Source: Atriophallophorus winterbourni
Lineage: Eukaryota > Platyhelminthes > Trematoda > Plagiorchiida > Microphallidae
Assembly (NCBI GenBank): GCA_013407085.1
Contig: JACCGJ010018783.1
Coordinates: forward strand, 91,314-155,313
Direction of reading: 5' to 3'
DNA: 64,000 nucleotides
How positions within the stretch are numbered: the stretch's first letter is position 1; each line of letters starts with the position of its first letter. This document shows, piece after piece, positions 1 through 10,769 of this stretch. A program made the translations under genes and the position numbers. The notes beneath the pieces are model-generated. The model had not been told where the DNA came from. It did no database searches and saw only the letters and a list, made by a program, of their open reading frames with translations.

Positions 1-350
1 TCAGGCTTGTGCTTTCATACCATCATACTTTAGTCGGTAAGATGCCACAATAGACCAGCATCTCTGATAACATTTTGAGTTGAATCTAATATGAGTGGTT
101 AGTCTAACTGCGCACATTCTGCTATTGCATGGAATTCAGTCGATTAGACAGGATTCGGTGCATGAAATCACGGGAACAGCGCAAAAAGTAGCCAGTGGAA
201 AGGCTTGGGGAAGAAAGATCAGTTATTATAGACGGATCATATAAGCGCACAATTTTTAGTAAAGTCGAGAACAAATACTCATCAGCAAATGGAAATTTAG
301 TTTTCATGTGGGGAATAAGCTGTCCCACAATCGGTGTAATGCAGTACTGG

Positions 351-582
351 TGACTGTTAGGAATATTTTGGTATTAGTCGAATGACAGCCCGATAGTTGA
401 TTTTGTTATGAAACCTGAATGTATAAATGTGTAGTATATGACCTGATGAGTAGCAAAAAGCTCGAAAACGGTCGTTCTGCTTTCCCAACGTCATATATTA
501 CTCATTTATAGATTCTGAATTTATAACAAAAATCTACCACCGAGCTGTCATTGGAGAAGTGACAAAATATTCCTAACAGTCA
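351..582. repeat. Foldback (MITE-like) element with hammerhead-like tip
   Basis: A 232-bp imperfect palindrome. The outer 20 bases (351-370) are perfectly complementary to 563-582, and the arms stay about 80% complementary inward to 431-442 / 490-501. The 47-base tip (443-489) begins with CTGATGA, then a stem-loop (g450:c463, 452-454:460-462, loop of five A) and GAAA at 464-467. This is the order of a hammerhead ribozyme bracketed by stem I. The base that should be U16.1 is A488 and no convincing stem III is seen, so activity is doubtful. No transposase is present. The left flank resembles the RTE 3' end seen near 4,240. Confidence 0.7.
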
Positions 583-1734
583 TCGGTGTTGTATTTCACT
601 GATTGCCGGCTTAACATAGCCCTCACATAAAAGCTAAATTTCCATTTGCATTATTATTTTGCATGATTCATCTTCGACTTTACAAACCTGACAGTATCTC
701 AACACACGTGCAGCCACTGACCATGCGGGATTTTGCTTAGATTAGGCTCGTTATTTCATACACATATACAACATATACAACAGTAAAAAATTCGGGTCAG
801 GCAAGTGCCCGATTTCTTTATTTTGCTGTGGAATGCACTTTGCACCTTCCGACCCCTAAGTTGTGTTAAGTAAAGTTGATGTGACAAAAAACCCACCACG
901 CATCGATAACCAATAACTCGTTGGTACAGACTGCTACCGCAATTAAAAATGTATGAAACAAATGGATTGGTCATTATAATTAAAATGAAACTTGAAAGCA
1001 TTCAGTTAGAGCATTTTCGCCATCAGAATAAAGGCTTCGTCAAATCGGGGAAAATAGAATAGAACACGTAATTGAATAGCCCATCATCCACCATTTATAA
1101 TAAGTTTCACTAGTAAACACGAATATTGACGGTTGCAAGTCATACAGACAAGGATCGGGTCAATTGGCCTATTTACCCAGCACATAGAAACCGTACCCAA
1201 TATTACCGTATGTTAAAATACGAGAGTTCAATTCGATGTTTTAAATCAACGATGACGCGTCGTAACTGGTATAATTGTCGACATGAGTCAATTTTGTTTC
1301 AAAACTTCAATGCATTCTATAGGAAAAAATGGTAGTTTTGACAAATCCGAAAACGGGACTTTGATAAAAAATAAAACTTATTTTGATCTCTAATAAATAC
1401 TAGTTGTAAAACCGGATATGAAACGTAAATAAACGTAACAAAATTTTCTGATAATGCGGGGGATATCGGATAAGAAACTAACATGCACAAACTGCATTTT
1501 TTCGATTTTTGAACGCAGAGCCATCGTTTTGCTTAGAACCCTTGATTATTAACGGCGTCATTGTCAAATTGGTCAGATACTGGTTTCGTTATATTAGATA
1601 AAGGCACTAAAAGCAAAGCAGGCCGTATCTGAAGTAGCATGTCCTAGAGTCGTTCGATGAAAGGTCTTGCTGTAGAGAGCTTCATGGGGGTATGGATTTA
1701 ATGTGCAATCTTGTCGAGTGGAGAAACCAGTGAT
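583..1734. other. Non-coding stretch with a SINE tail fragment
   Basis: No convincing coding region. Positions 656-756 resemble the 3' half of the SINE at 3415-3653 (the aacctgacagtatct block, then cacgtgcag, then a region ending in a ttcat-rich tail). The rest is AT-rich sequence with short chance ORFs only. Confidence 0.5.
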
Positions 1735-2500
1735 GCTACATGACAGTGCAAACCAAAAGGAAGCCGTCGGGTTTGTCAATGTACCCGCTTACAAAACTCT
1801 ATTGAATGTACGTTTTATTCAGTATAGCCGTCTAATCACATTGCGCTTATGCTTCCATAGCTTTTCAAGTAATAACTTCCCCAAGTTACTGTTCATATGG
1901 AGGTCAAGCATAGGTGATTGCTCTTGGTTTACAACTGTCCATGACCCACGCCCTGATAAAAAGGCATTTAATAGTTATAAGAACAAGGTGACTGTCATCT
2001 TCCGAGTGTTATGCATTATAATATTTTTCTTCGTCGTGGCTTGAAAACATGCAGTGCGAAGCAAACGATGGGACAGTTGAACATGGCGTAGATAACGCGC
2101 TCAAAGTACCTGTTGTAAGATCGAAAATTGTAAAACCCATGAAGAGTATTACCAACAGTCTTAAGATTCAACATACCAAAACTAAGTCAGACTTTTACTT
2201 TCACAATCTATGGATATTACGATTGATGATTTGGCATGGTTCAACTTAGAAAAAAATGCAGAATGTCGTTAGATGGCTGAAAATTGTATTTTACATGGAT
2301 CTAGGTTCGAAAACTGATGCAATGAACAAACAGGACACCACAGATCTAGCGGATAAATGCTGCCGTGTTAATACTGCTCCACGTGATCACGACAATTGAG
2401 TGAATATGCGTTTGATTCGAGGTGTAGATATTTCACCCTAGATAGTCTGTGCTTAATATTCCACAAGTTCAGTAGCTTTTTAGGTCCCACCATTCCCAAT
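1735..2500 (+). mobile_element. RTE-type 3' UTR remnants, interrupted
   Basis: The block starting catgacagtgcaaacc (about 1738) matches the region after the RTE stop near 4010 (catgacagtgaaagcc). The block at about 2400-2500 (ttcgaggtgtaga ... ttttaggtcccaccattccc) matches the continuation of the same 3' UTR at 4090-4180. The sequence between, about 1,900-2,390, does not match and may be an insertion or divergent DNA. Together they look like the 3' end of an older RTE copy lying directly upstream of the next RTE fragment. No coding potential. Confidence 0.5.
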
Positions 2501-2504
2501 CCTG

Positions 2505-4280
2505 GCAGAGGCTGTGTCGACCACATTTTTACTCTTCGACGGATATTAGAACTGCGGCACACTTATCGACAGCCGACAATAGCCATCATTTTAGACTTCA
2601 AAGGAGCATTTGATAAAGTCGATCGAAATGTCCTGTTTAACACCTTGCTGTGCAAAGGCGTTCCACAAAAGTATGTCAACATACTACGTGCACTTTATGC
2701 TCATACATCCGGATGCGTTAAGGTTTACAAAGAACTCTCACCCAAATTCCACAGCACTAGTGGCGTCCGACAAGGATGTCCGATTTCTCCGTTTTTCTTT
2801 AATTTTGTAATTGATGTTATCATGGATTTATGCAGCGACGGTGCCCCTGCCTTCGGAGTTCACATAATGCCAGGCGGAAAGCTTCTTGACTTAGACTACG
2901 CTGATCATATAGTTCTGCTCTTCGATTCGTACACAGATGCACAAGCGATACTGAACAAGCTATCTAGTATTGTGCCCGCATTTGGAATGCGTTTTGCACC
3001 CTCTAAGTGTGGTGTTGTCCTTCAGGACATCGACTTATCAAACAGAACTTTATTACTTGAAAATCAGGCGCTTGAAATTATAGATCACTTTACGTATCTC
3101 GGTAGTTGTATCAATAATTCTGCATCGTTAGATGACGAGGTCTCGGCACGCATTTCTAAAGCGACCGTAGCATTCCGAAACCTAGGTCACCTCTGTCGTC
3201 AGAAAGGACTGTCTCTGTTACTCAAGGGTAGGGTCTATAAAGCGACATTTCGGGCTGTTACTGTATGGGTGCGAAACTTGGACTCTACGTAAAGAACGCA
3301 TTCAGCGTCTCCAAATATTTGACAATCAATGTCTCCGCAACATTCTAGGAGTTAACTGTTACAATCGCATATGCACCGATGTGCTCCGAAATGAGTTGTT
3401 CGGTAGTAATGTTGTGCACGGATGTGTAATCGTGCAGTACTTTGTGTTGTGCGGCTAACACCGTGCTAAATTGATTGGCCAGAGGTAGTGAGCTGCATGC
3501 TGAAACAGGCTGGAGTCTCACTACTATTTTATGTTGCTTTTCTTCCTCATATCTGTCTAGGCCTGGGCAACCTGACAGTATCTTAGCCCACGTGCAGTCT
3601 CTGGTTGTGCGGCACTTTGCCTGGATAAGGCTTGTGCTTTCATTCATTCATTCAATGTTGATATAGAAAAGCAAATCAACCTGCATAGGTTACGCTGGTT
3701 GGGTCACGTTTTACGGATGCCGGACCACCGACTTCCGAAACAGATTCTTTTTGCGACGCCACATCCTGATTGGCGTAAATCTCGGGGTGGCCAAACTGTC
3801 ACATGGCATAGGCAGTTAAAAACCCTTACTAGTAACCTTTCCAAAGTCGGCGCAGCGCGTCTTCCAGGCTGATGTCACCGCGATCAGATATCGCAATGGC
3901 TAGTTACGCTGAAACCGTGTTCAATGGCGGTCTTGCACTAAGCATCTTCTTGGAGTGTTTGCTTAACCTTGTATGTTGTCAAGCGGAGTGACGAGAAGTT
4001 TTTTATGATGCATGACAGTGAAAGCCGCAAGGAAGCTGCCATGCTGATGTCGCTCTATTCGTTCACGAAACTTGTTGGAATGCTGGTTCCATTCGAGTTG
4101 TAGGCACCTCTATTCAGTTTGTTTATGCTTACTCTTCTATAGAATCCGTAGCTATTTAAGTCCCACCCTTCCCCATTTTTTTAGGATTTCACTTTTTCAT
4201 GGTTGTGTGGCAGTTAAGCATTCGGTACGCGCTACCGGTGTAATGCTGTCTGTGATGATGAAGATGATCATCATCATATG
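2505..4280 (+). mobile_element. RTE-type LINE, 5'-truncated and decayed
   Basis: Encodes the reverse transcriptase and C-terminal part of an RTE-clade LINE. Readable RT blocks in order are PGRGCVDHIFTLRR, IILDFKGAFDKVDRNVL, GVRQGCPISPFFFNFVID and LDYADHIVLL; the catalytic YADD box reads YADH (about 2896-2907), so this copy is dead. A frameshift near 3250-3262 moves the thumb region (TLRKERIQRLQIFDNQCLRN) to another frame. A SINE interrupts the ORF at 3408-3660, after which it resumes with LHRLRWLGHVLRMPDHRLPK up to a stop near 3871. The 3' UTR runs to a GATGAT-type tail at about 4250-4280. The endonuclease is missing. The open frame before 2505 comes from an older 3' UTR. Confidence 0.85.
3415..3653 (+). 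mobile_element. SINE-like retroposon (family S) with TSD
   Basis: A 239-bp insertion in the RTE ORF above. The 7-bp duplication AATGTTG flanks it at 3408-3414 and 3654-3660; removing insert and one copy rejoins the RTE frame (..GSN|VDIEK..). It starts tgcacggatgtgtaatcgtg and ends in a (CATT)n tail, as expected for LINE-mobilised SINEs. A second copy lies at 4549-4755, and fragments at about 656-756, 14585-14690 (minus), 18505-18615 and 34378-34445. No clear pol III boxes were found in this copy. Confidence 0.8.
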
Positions 4281-4548
4281 ATTGTGACGTGCCAAGGTTG
4301 TACGGCAGTTAATTATTCAGTACTTCCCAGCATGTAATGCTGTCTCTGATAATTATAATAATGATTTGTAACAAATTATGGAGTATTATAATGCCAAGCA
4401 AGAAATAATAGAAATGACAGACAAATGAAAAACACGCCGGGAAAACAATAGTCGGCTCCTGAAGACGAAACAGCCCTGATAATAATGAAAATGGAGATAA
4501 AGCGTTTGCAAATATAGAGAGTTTGACAGTATACAAATGCTAATGCAT
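4281..4548 (+). repeat. Second RTE 3' terminus and AT-rich spacer
   Basis: Positions 4297-4375 repeat the last part of the RTE 3' UTR (ggttgtacggcagttaatta ... atgtaatgctgtctctgat) and end in an ATAATAATGAT-type tail. Two RTE 3' ends therefore lie in tandem here. The remainder is AT-rich with nothing recognisable. Confidence 0.5.
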
Positions 4549-4755
4549 GCGTGGATGTGTAATTGTACAGTGATTTTGTGCAGGGTAGCTAACGTGCTAC
4601 ATTTATTTGCCATCGGTAGTGAGTTGGAGCCTCATTGACATTTGTTTTTACTATTATCAGTCTAGGCCTGGACAATCTGCATATTAGCCTACGTGCAGTG
4701 TAACTGTGGGGCACTGTCGGAATCAGGCTTGTGGTTGCACATTCAGACACCGTCG
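4549..4755 (+). mobile_element. SINE-like retroposon, family S, second copy
   Basis: Matches the SINE at 3415-3653 along most of its length: gcgtggatgtgtaattgtac at the head, then ctaggcctggacaatctg, cctacgtgcagtg, and an ending in attcagac. More diverged than the first copy, with small deletions; no clear target-site duplication. Confidence 0.65.
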
Positions 4756-4759
4756 TGAG

Positions 4760-4982
4760 TTTGGGTGGATTCATCTTTGTGGATAAAGTTCACACGGGAA
4801 TTTCTCCCTCTGCTTCTATCAAGTTCAAGTTGCACAGGTTTGAAGGTGGCTAAAAGCCAATGGCTTGCCCAGATTTCCTTCGACGGTATGCGGTTGAGCA
4901 TCCACCGCACAATCTACCTTGCGGTTTGTACAAGCTCCCCGCTTTTTATACCGTAATAAACTATTGATCTATTGATCTGGCA
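4760..4982 (+). mobile_element. CR1-like family H, solo 3' UTR with octamer tail
   Basis: Matches the 3' UTR of the family-H element that follows (gttcaagttgcacagg ... ctaaaagccaat), and ends ctttttataccgtaataaac followed by two copies of TATTGATC. Short tandem tails are typical of CR1-clade elements. An almost identical ending occurs at about 54540-54606 with a different tail unit. No coding sequence. Confidence 0.6.
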
Positions 4983-5129
4983 ATTGATTCAAAATAATTC
5001 AGAATTATAGTGAGGAAGCGAGATGCGGCTTGCCATCGGCAAAACATATCCGATTTAACAATATTTCAGCATAAAACAATCAATTTTTTTTCGACGCTGT
5101 TTATAGCTTAAGAAATTTATGGAAACGAG

Positions 5130-5640
5130 TTCCTCCAGTACTTCCGATTAGTAGGTGAGTCGAGGACTCGTGGACATGACTTCAAGTTGCAGAAGCCTAG
5201 AAGGCTGAAGCTGAGTGATGCGAGCACGCTATCCACGCGGGTGGTGAACACTTGGAACTCTCTACCGAAAGGGCTCCTGTCTCTACCATCTGAACAGCTA
5301 TTCAAAAGCGCGTTGGATCAGCATTTGTTGAGACGGATGGACTTGATCCCCGGAGTGATATAGTGGTGTACCTCTACTCTCAGGGTTTGCCTTGTCAGCA
5401 GAAGTCACCCATGTCTATTACTGTGATGAAGCTCAAACGGGATTTTATCGCTTCTGCTTTCGATTCAGAAGAAGAAGGATCATGTAGTTCAAGTTGCACA
5501 GGGCTGAAGGTGTCTAAAAGCCAATCAGTACATTGTTGCACTTCGCATATATGAAATGAAGAATATGATTTCATATACGTACTCAACACCGTGATGAAAA
5601 ATAGCGAATAAACCTATGTAAAGTGTTATGCTATTAAAGT
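5130..5640 (+). mobile_element. CR1-like family H, C-terminal RT fragment and 3' UTR
   Basis: Positions about 5160-5362 encode the conserved C-terminal end of a CR1-like reverse transcriptase ORF: RGHDFKL, then STRVVNTWNSLPKGLLSLPS and QLFKSALDQHLL, the usual F-x-x-R-V-V-N-x-W-N-x-L-P block. The stop TAG is followed by a 3' UTR sharing the gttcaagttgcacagggctg block with copies at about 4810, 13335 and (minus) 18845. Everything upstream of the RT C-terminus is missing, a usual 5' truncation. Confidence 0.7.
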
Positions 5641-5714
5641 AAAGTCTGGGGTGAACCATTTACTGATGATAACATTCAAAAATCTGCCAAAAATATTAAT
5701 CAGTCGCTTAAGGT

Positions 5715-6485
5715 CAATAGTTAAGTTCAGTATCAGTATCAGTATCACAGGGCGATAGTCGACCAAGTCGAAACGAGTGCCCAGATTTTTTCGGAGGTGT
5801 GCTTGAAAACACCCACCACTACCAGGATTGATTCGTAAGTAACACAGGCGTGTGTAACTGTGAATAAAAGATGGGAGAGCGTCAAGATTTCTTTCGGTGG
5901 TATACTACAGAAGAACGTTCACTACTTCAAACAATATCTTCACAATTATCTTCTGGTATGAGAGTAATCTGGAATGCAACAGAAAAACTCCTTTCACCAA
6001 TAGGCGAGGAGAAACATTAGTGCGTTCTAAAGACAACATGGAATCATACCAAATATTCCCTTACAGATAAAAATCAGGAAATAATGAAGATTACACAGAG
6101 TCAAGTCCATTCTTGAAACCCCCTACCGAAGTAGAACAAACAACTTTTTTAGGAAGTCGATTCCTGTAATTTACTTTCCTTTCACTAAAGAAGAACTTAC
6201 AAACATTTGACCTGACATGTCGCTTGGACAGTTTTATTGGGTGGCCTCGAGGACTTACACTTGGCGCCAGAGCGTACAATTCCCTGGGATGAATAGTACC
6301 GAAACCTGACATGATTTTGAAGGTTTCCATCAGGTCCCCACGTTGCCTCCTCCTTTTAGTGAGATGAGCTCTAGACTCAGCAATCGATCCTCATACGACC
6401 CACATGATTGCCCAACAATCATACGAGTAGCTAAACGTTGAACACCTCCCAGCTTGGCAATATCTTTCTCCAAATAAGTTGACCA
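5715..6485 (-). mobile_element. CR1-like family F, C-terminal RT fragment
   Basis: Minus-strand frame at 6091-6330 encodes the last part of a CR1-like ORF2: ETFKIMSGFGTIHPREL, SPRGHPIKLSKRHVRSNVCK, FFFSERKVNYRNRLPKKVV. Upstream to about 6480 the frame continues with stops (the RLRGDL-type block lies at about 6330-6380). The element ends at about 5722-5745 in copies of GATACT read on the minus strand. 5'-truncated. Confidence 0.7.
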
Positions 6486-6489
6486 TTCT

Positions 6490-6735
6490 TGAAAATTTCA
6501 ATAGTTTCAATAGTTTATTGTGGTGTAAAAGCGCAGCTTAAAAATAACCACAGTTTGGTGTGTACAGTGTGATGGGAATAAAATAGTGAGTGTCATCTGT
6601 ACGGCGAAGGGGGGCCTTATAGCGCGCCACACTCGCTTTGGAATTGCGCCCTTCTTATACTGCGAACCGGTAGCAGGAGAATACGGAGGCATCGGGGTGG
6701 CGTTGGAGCTGAAAAATAATGCTAGTACGCGATGC
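6490..6735 (-). mobile_element. CR1-like family E, 3' UTR fragment
   Basis: Begins (plus strand) with caatagtttcaatagttta, like the terminus of the element at 19235 (caatagtcaatagtatatta), so it is the tail and 3' UTR of a minus-strand family-E copy with all coding sequence lost. Only the first about 80 bases align by eye; the rest is inferred from position. Confidence 0.4.
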
Positions 6736-6756
6736 GATGTAGTTGATCAGTGCTTC

Positions 6757-9038
6757 AGTTCAGTTCAGTTCAGTTTGCACAGGACAGTATGTGGCTGACA
6801 AGCCAATCGAGCGTCCAGAATTTCTTTAGGTGGAAAGCTGCAGAGAAGCGCTCATCACTGCCAAAGGGTCAATCCTTTTCCTCCTTGTGGAACCTCTGAT
6901 GGTCGTAGGACTAGGAGAATGTAGTTGGAGGAGCACTGCGCTATAATCGATGCACTGCCAAAAGGTAATTTTCTTTCTTTTCTGTTTGCAATCTTTGATG
7001 ATCGCGGTGCCAGGCGTTGTAGTAGTAGGATAGTAGTAGGACAGCAACGCGCAATAATCGATGCTGGAAAAAAGAAAAGGCAGTTTCTCCTCACCAGCAC
7101 GGTGAGAGGTCAGCTGATGGAGAATCAAGAATAGGAAGATGCTCTAAAATTGCTACAGTAAATAGCGAGCAAAATGGAGGACAACCTAAGCATGGTAATC
7201 ATGGGATGTAATCAGAGAATAACTTACCCCAGTCACGGTCTAAACTCTGCTTGAAAGTTGAGACGGAACTACAGGAGATAAGTTCTTCAGGGAGCTTGTT
7301 CCAGAAGTTGACCACCCTGAAGCTGAAAAAGTTTTTTCTAGAATCTAGTCGACATCGTTCCTTAGCGAGCTTGAGTGCGTGTCCGCGAGTGCCCAGCTTA
7401 GGACTTAAGGTAAAGATGTCATCTGGATTAACACCGCTTAAGCCCTTTAAGATCTTAAATGTTTCAATCAAATCACCTCTCAAACGACGACGCTTAAGAG
7501 AGAAAAGACCCAGAGCCCAAAGGCGATCAGCATAACTTTTCCCACGCTGACCCTCAATCATGCGTGTTGCTAGTCGCTGGACGCTTTCAAGTCGAATGAT
7601 ATCCTTCTGGTAGTGAGGACACCACGCCTGGACACAATATTCCAAATGCGGCCTGAATAACGCCTTGTAAAGTGGCAGGAACACGTCGGGACTTCTGCTG
7701 GAAAGCACCGACTTCAACCGAAAGAGCACATTGCGTGCACGTTGCGCTGCAACAGCGCATTGGTCCTCCCATTTGAAGTCAGCTCTAACTAGAACACCCA
7801 AGTCCTTACCCCGCTGTGTGGCATCAACGCTAATAGGAGTACCTGACACCTGGACTGTGATCTTGTCGACCAGAGCAGACAAGAGTTGGCACTTATTGAG
7901 GTTCAGTGGGAGGTCCCAAAGTATGGACCAGTCAATGACCCGCTCGAGGTCGTGCAACAGAGTATCTTCATTCGTTGAACCAATGAACTTCACGTCATCC
8001 GCAAAAATGAAGCACGGGCACTCCAAGATAGGCGACAAGTCATCGATAAAAATCAGAAAGAGCAGCGGACCTAGCACAGACCCCTGAGGCACCCCACTTA
8101 TCACCTCCGTTTGGATCGACAACGTAGATTCTACTCGTACTCTAAAGGTCCTACCTGTCAGGAATGATTTTATCCAAGCAAGTAAACTACCCCGTATGCC
8201 TTTTGCTGCCAGCTTAGTTTCTAAAAATCTGTGGCTGACGGAATCGAAAGCCTTGCTAAAATCTAGGTAGAGCGCTTCGACCGGCTTCCCTTCATCCAAC
8301 CTTTTCGTAGCAATATTGAGGAAACTCAAGAGGTTAGTCAAACAAGACCTCCCTTTCAGGAATCCATGTTGAGCTACACTAAGTAGAGAATGCTGGCAGA
8401 TTTTGTCGCGTATAAGTCTTTCCAATACTTTCGAGACGATGCTTGTCAGGCTGACTGGTCTATAGTTACCAAGAATCGACCTGCAACCACCTTTGTGTAT
8501 TGGTACTACTATGGCTTCTTTCCACTCACGAGGAACCATTGCCGAGTGCAAACATGAATTGAAGAGCTCACATAGTGGTTCTGCAAGCACTGGGGCGAGA
8601 TTTCTCAACATAATTGAGTGGATGTGATCCGGACCCTCAGCCTTGTTAGCACGAACATGAATAAGAGCTCCATACACCTCCGCCTCATTAAAGGACAAAT
8701 CATCTAGTGCAGGGACACCAGATGGAAAGTTAAGCAACTCAGGCGGTGTGAGTAAAGAATTATCCCTTCGCTGAACGCTACTGAAAAACTTTGAGAAGGC
8801 TGCCGCCTTAGCTAGGTCACTAGTAGCTACTTGTCCATCCTCCAGTTTTAAGTCACCGATGTTTACCCTAGTTTTTCCTTTAGATTGCGCGTAACTGTAA
8901 AACCTTTTCGGGTTGGATTTAGCATCCCTGGCTAAGGATAACTCAAACTTCTGTTTGAGCACACGCTGCATTTTGACACAAGCGTTTCGGGCGGTTCTGT
9001 AACGGACCCACGAACCAGAGGTGAGCGATAGCCTATTC
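6757..9038 (-). mobile_element. CR1-like family A, copy A1 (5'-truncated, intact RT)
   Basis: Minus-strand LINE with an open RT frame, a 3' UTR at 6780-7198 and a terminal (CTGAA)n tail at about 6757-6780. The truncation point, about 9034-9042, abuts the end of another LINE (copy B). The 3' UTR block with gacctctcaccgtgctgg recurs at 13700, 18660 and 24850, which defines family A. No target-site duplication was seen, as usual for CR1-clade insertions. Confidence 0.85.
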
Positions 9039-9094
9039 GAGAACAATAGCAATCGGACAGACAAGGCCCCAAGGTATGTTGTTGTGGAGATCAT
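7199..9094 (-). CDS. Reverse transcriptase ORF2 fragment, family A copy A1
   Basis: 631-codon open frame; the first about 20 residues come from the neighbouring element B read out of frame, so the genuine LINE protein starts near SLTSGSWVRYRTARNACV. It contains the linker (DAKSNPKRFYSYAQSKGK) and all RT blocks: ALIHVRANKAEGPDHIHSIM, NYRPVSLTSIVSKVLERLI, HGFLKGRSCLTN, LYLDFSKAFDSVSHRFL, GVPQGSVLGPLLFLIFIDDL and the catalytic FADDVKFIGS with both Asp present. The C-terminal thumb region ends in FFSFRVVNFWNKLPEELI. It would copy LINE RNA at a nicked target. The endonuclease domain is absent, so the copy is not autonomous. There is no internal stop or frameshift, suggesting a relatively recent insertion. 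Confidence 0.85.
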   Translation of the reverse strand: MISTTTYLGALSVRLLLFSNRLSLTSGSWVRYRTARNACVKMQRVLKQKFELSLARDAKSNPKRFYSYAQSKGKTRVNIGDLKLEDGQVATSDLAKAAAFSKFFSSVQRRDNSLLTPPELLNFPSGVPALDDLSFNEAEVYGALIHVRANKAEGPDHIHSIMLRNLAPVLAEPLCELFNSCLHSAMVPREWKEAIVVPIHKGGCRSILGNYRPVSLTSIVSKVLERLIRDKICQHSLLSVAQHGFLKGRSCLTNLLSFLNIATKRLDEGKPVEALYLDFSKAFDSVSHRFLETKLAAKGIRGSLLAWIKSFLTGRTFRVRVESTLSIQTEVISGVPQGSVLGPLLFLIFIDDLSPILECPCFIFADDVKFIGSTNEDTLLHDLERVIDWSILWDLPLNLNKCQLLSALVDKITVQVSGTPISVDATQRGKDLGVLVRADFKWEDQCAVAAQRARNVLFRLKSVLSSRSPDVFLPLYKALFRPHLEYCVQAWCPHYQKDIIRLESVQRLATRMIEGQRGKSYADRLWALGLFSLKRRRLRGDLIETFKILKGLSGVNPDDIFTLSPKLGTRGHALKLAKERCRLDSRKNFFSFRVVNFWNKLPEELISCSSVSTFKQSLDRDWGKLFSDYIP

Positions 9095-10769
9095 TTAAAT
9101 GAGCGCCCAGACTTCGTTTAAAATCCTCTACGGATGTTGCTGATACGACTTCCTGGAGTAGACTATTCCAGTGAGTACATATCCGGAGGGAAAATAATGC
9201 CCGCGACAGTTGAGGCGTGAGTGTTGATATGAAAGTTTGAGTGAATGGTCACTAAGATGTGAAGTTTCACGATTGAGGACGAGAATGTGTTTACGAGGGT
9301 GATCAGTGGATGAGAGCATTTGGTAGGTGTAAATAAGGTCACCACGGAGCCTTTCGTATTTCACTGACAAGAGATTGAGGAAGCGAAGACGTTCAGGATA
9401 AGGATACGAGGCCAGACCTCTGACAAGTTTTGTGGCGCGTCGCTGTGGAGCCTCAAGTGTTCCCTGGTCCTTCAGTAACCACGGGCACCAAACTTGAACG
9501 GCGTATTCGAGATGTGGACTGATGAATGCTTTGAGCAAAAGCGACAAACATTGAGGTTCAAATCTGCGAGAAACACGTTTAAGAAGACCAAGCCCGTTTG
9601 CTTTATTTGCTGCTCTCGAGCACGTCGCCGAGACTGACATGTTGGACTGCACGATATTGCCTATGTCCCTTTCTGAGGAAGTCGTCTGAATTGGGTGTAA
9701 TCCCAGGTAATAGCTTGTAGTTTGTGTAGTTTGTACGCGTCAAAAGAACTCGGCATTTCTCTGTATTAAACGTTAAGCAATTTTCGAGTGACCACACATA
9801 AAGCGAATTGAGGTCGTCCTGTAGTTGATCGATGTCGTGTTGACATGTGATGAATCTCCAGAGTTTCATGTCGTCGGCATACCTGAGCGTGTGGGAATCA
9901 ATGGCTTGAAAGACATCATCAATGAAGGATAGTAATAGGGTTGGCCCGAGTACAGAGCCTTGAGGGACACCGCTGGGAATGCTGAAACTTGAAGAGACAC
10001 ATCCATCGACGCGGACGCCTGTGCGGCGATCTGATAAATTACTCTCAAGCCACTGAAGCAACTGACCTACAATCCCTGGAGAACATAATTTGCGGAGCAA
10101 GATTCGATGGTTGAATCTGTCGACAGCCATCGAGAAATCTAAGTATACTAGGTGAATCTGACGACCTTTGTCGACTTCGGATGTCCAGTGGTCACGTGCG
10201 AGCATCAGGTTTGACACACATGATCTCCGGGGACGGAAACCGTGTTGCGAATCAGACAGAAGGTGTAGTCCTTCAATGAATTGGATCAGAGAGTTACTGA
10301 TAATAGATTTCGTAAGATTCGATATGACAGAGAGTAATGTTATCGGTCGGTAATCAGAAACGAGAGATCAAAAGCCGCTTTTATAGATGGAAGAGATAGA
10401 TTCACACTTCCAGTCAAGTGTGACACAGCCGTTAGAAAAATGGTGCGTGAAAAGATTAGCCAGGGGATAACTGAGAGAAAAGGCACATTCGTGTAGGGTT
10501 CGAGGATGAAAACCGTCTGTTCCAGCGGAACTGGTGGGGCGTAAGTTTTTTAGTTCACGGTATATAACTGTGGGTATAAATTCGATGTCAGATAAAGTGG
10601 AATGAGATGGGGATGAATTTACGGGAATCGTGATGTTGCCCGAAGAAGATTGGAAAATTGAGGCAAAATGAGCGTTCAGATCTTCGGCCGCAGCTGCAGC
10701 ATCCTGGGTCAATCCTTGTGGAGTCTCAAGGATCGTAACTCCAGGTTTAACATACCTCAAGGGGTTCAC
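9056..10769 (-). pseudogene. Reverse transcriptase domain of family B
   Basis: Spread over three frames. 10368-10769 carries the N-terminal RT region (RELKNLRPTSSAGTDGFHPR, then CVTLDWKCESISSIYKSGF). 9603-10217 carries LVYLDFSMAVDRFNHRILL, SGVPQGSVLGPTLLLSFIDD and the catalytic TLRYADDMKLWR. 9128-9652 carries the thumb and C-terminus (FISPHLEYAVQVWCPWLLKD, YERLRGDLIYTYQ). The catalytic Asp pair survives, but frame breaks near 10,300 and 9,640 inactivate it. YADD rather than FADD, and low similarity to A1, show a separate CR1-like lineage. Confidence 0.8.
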
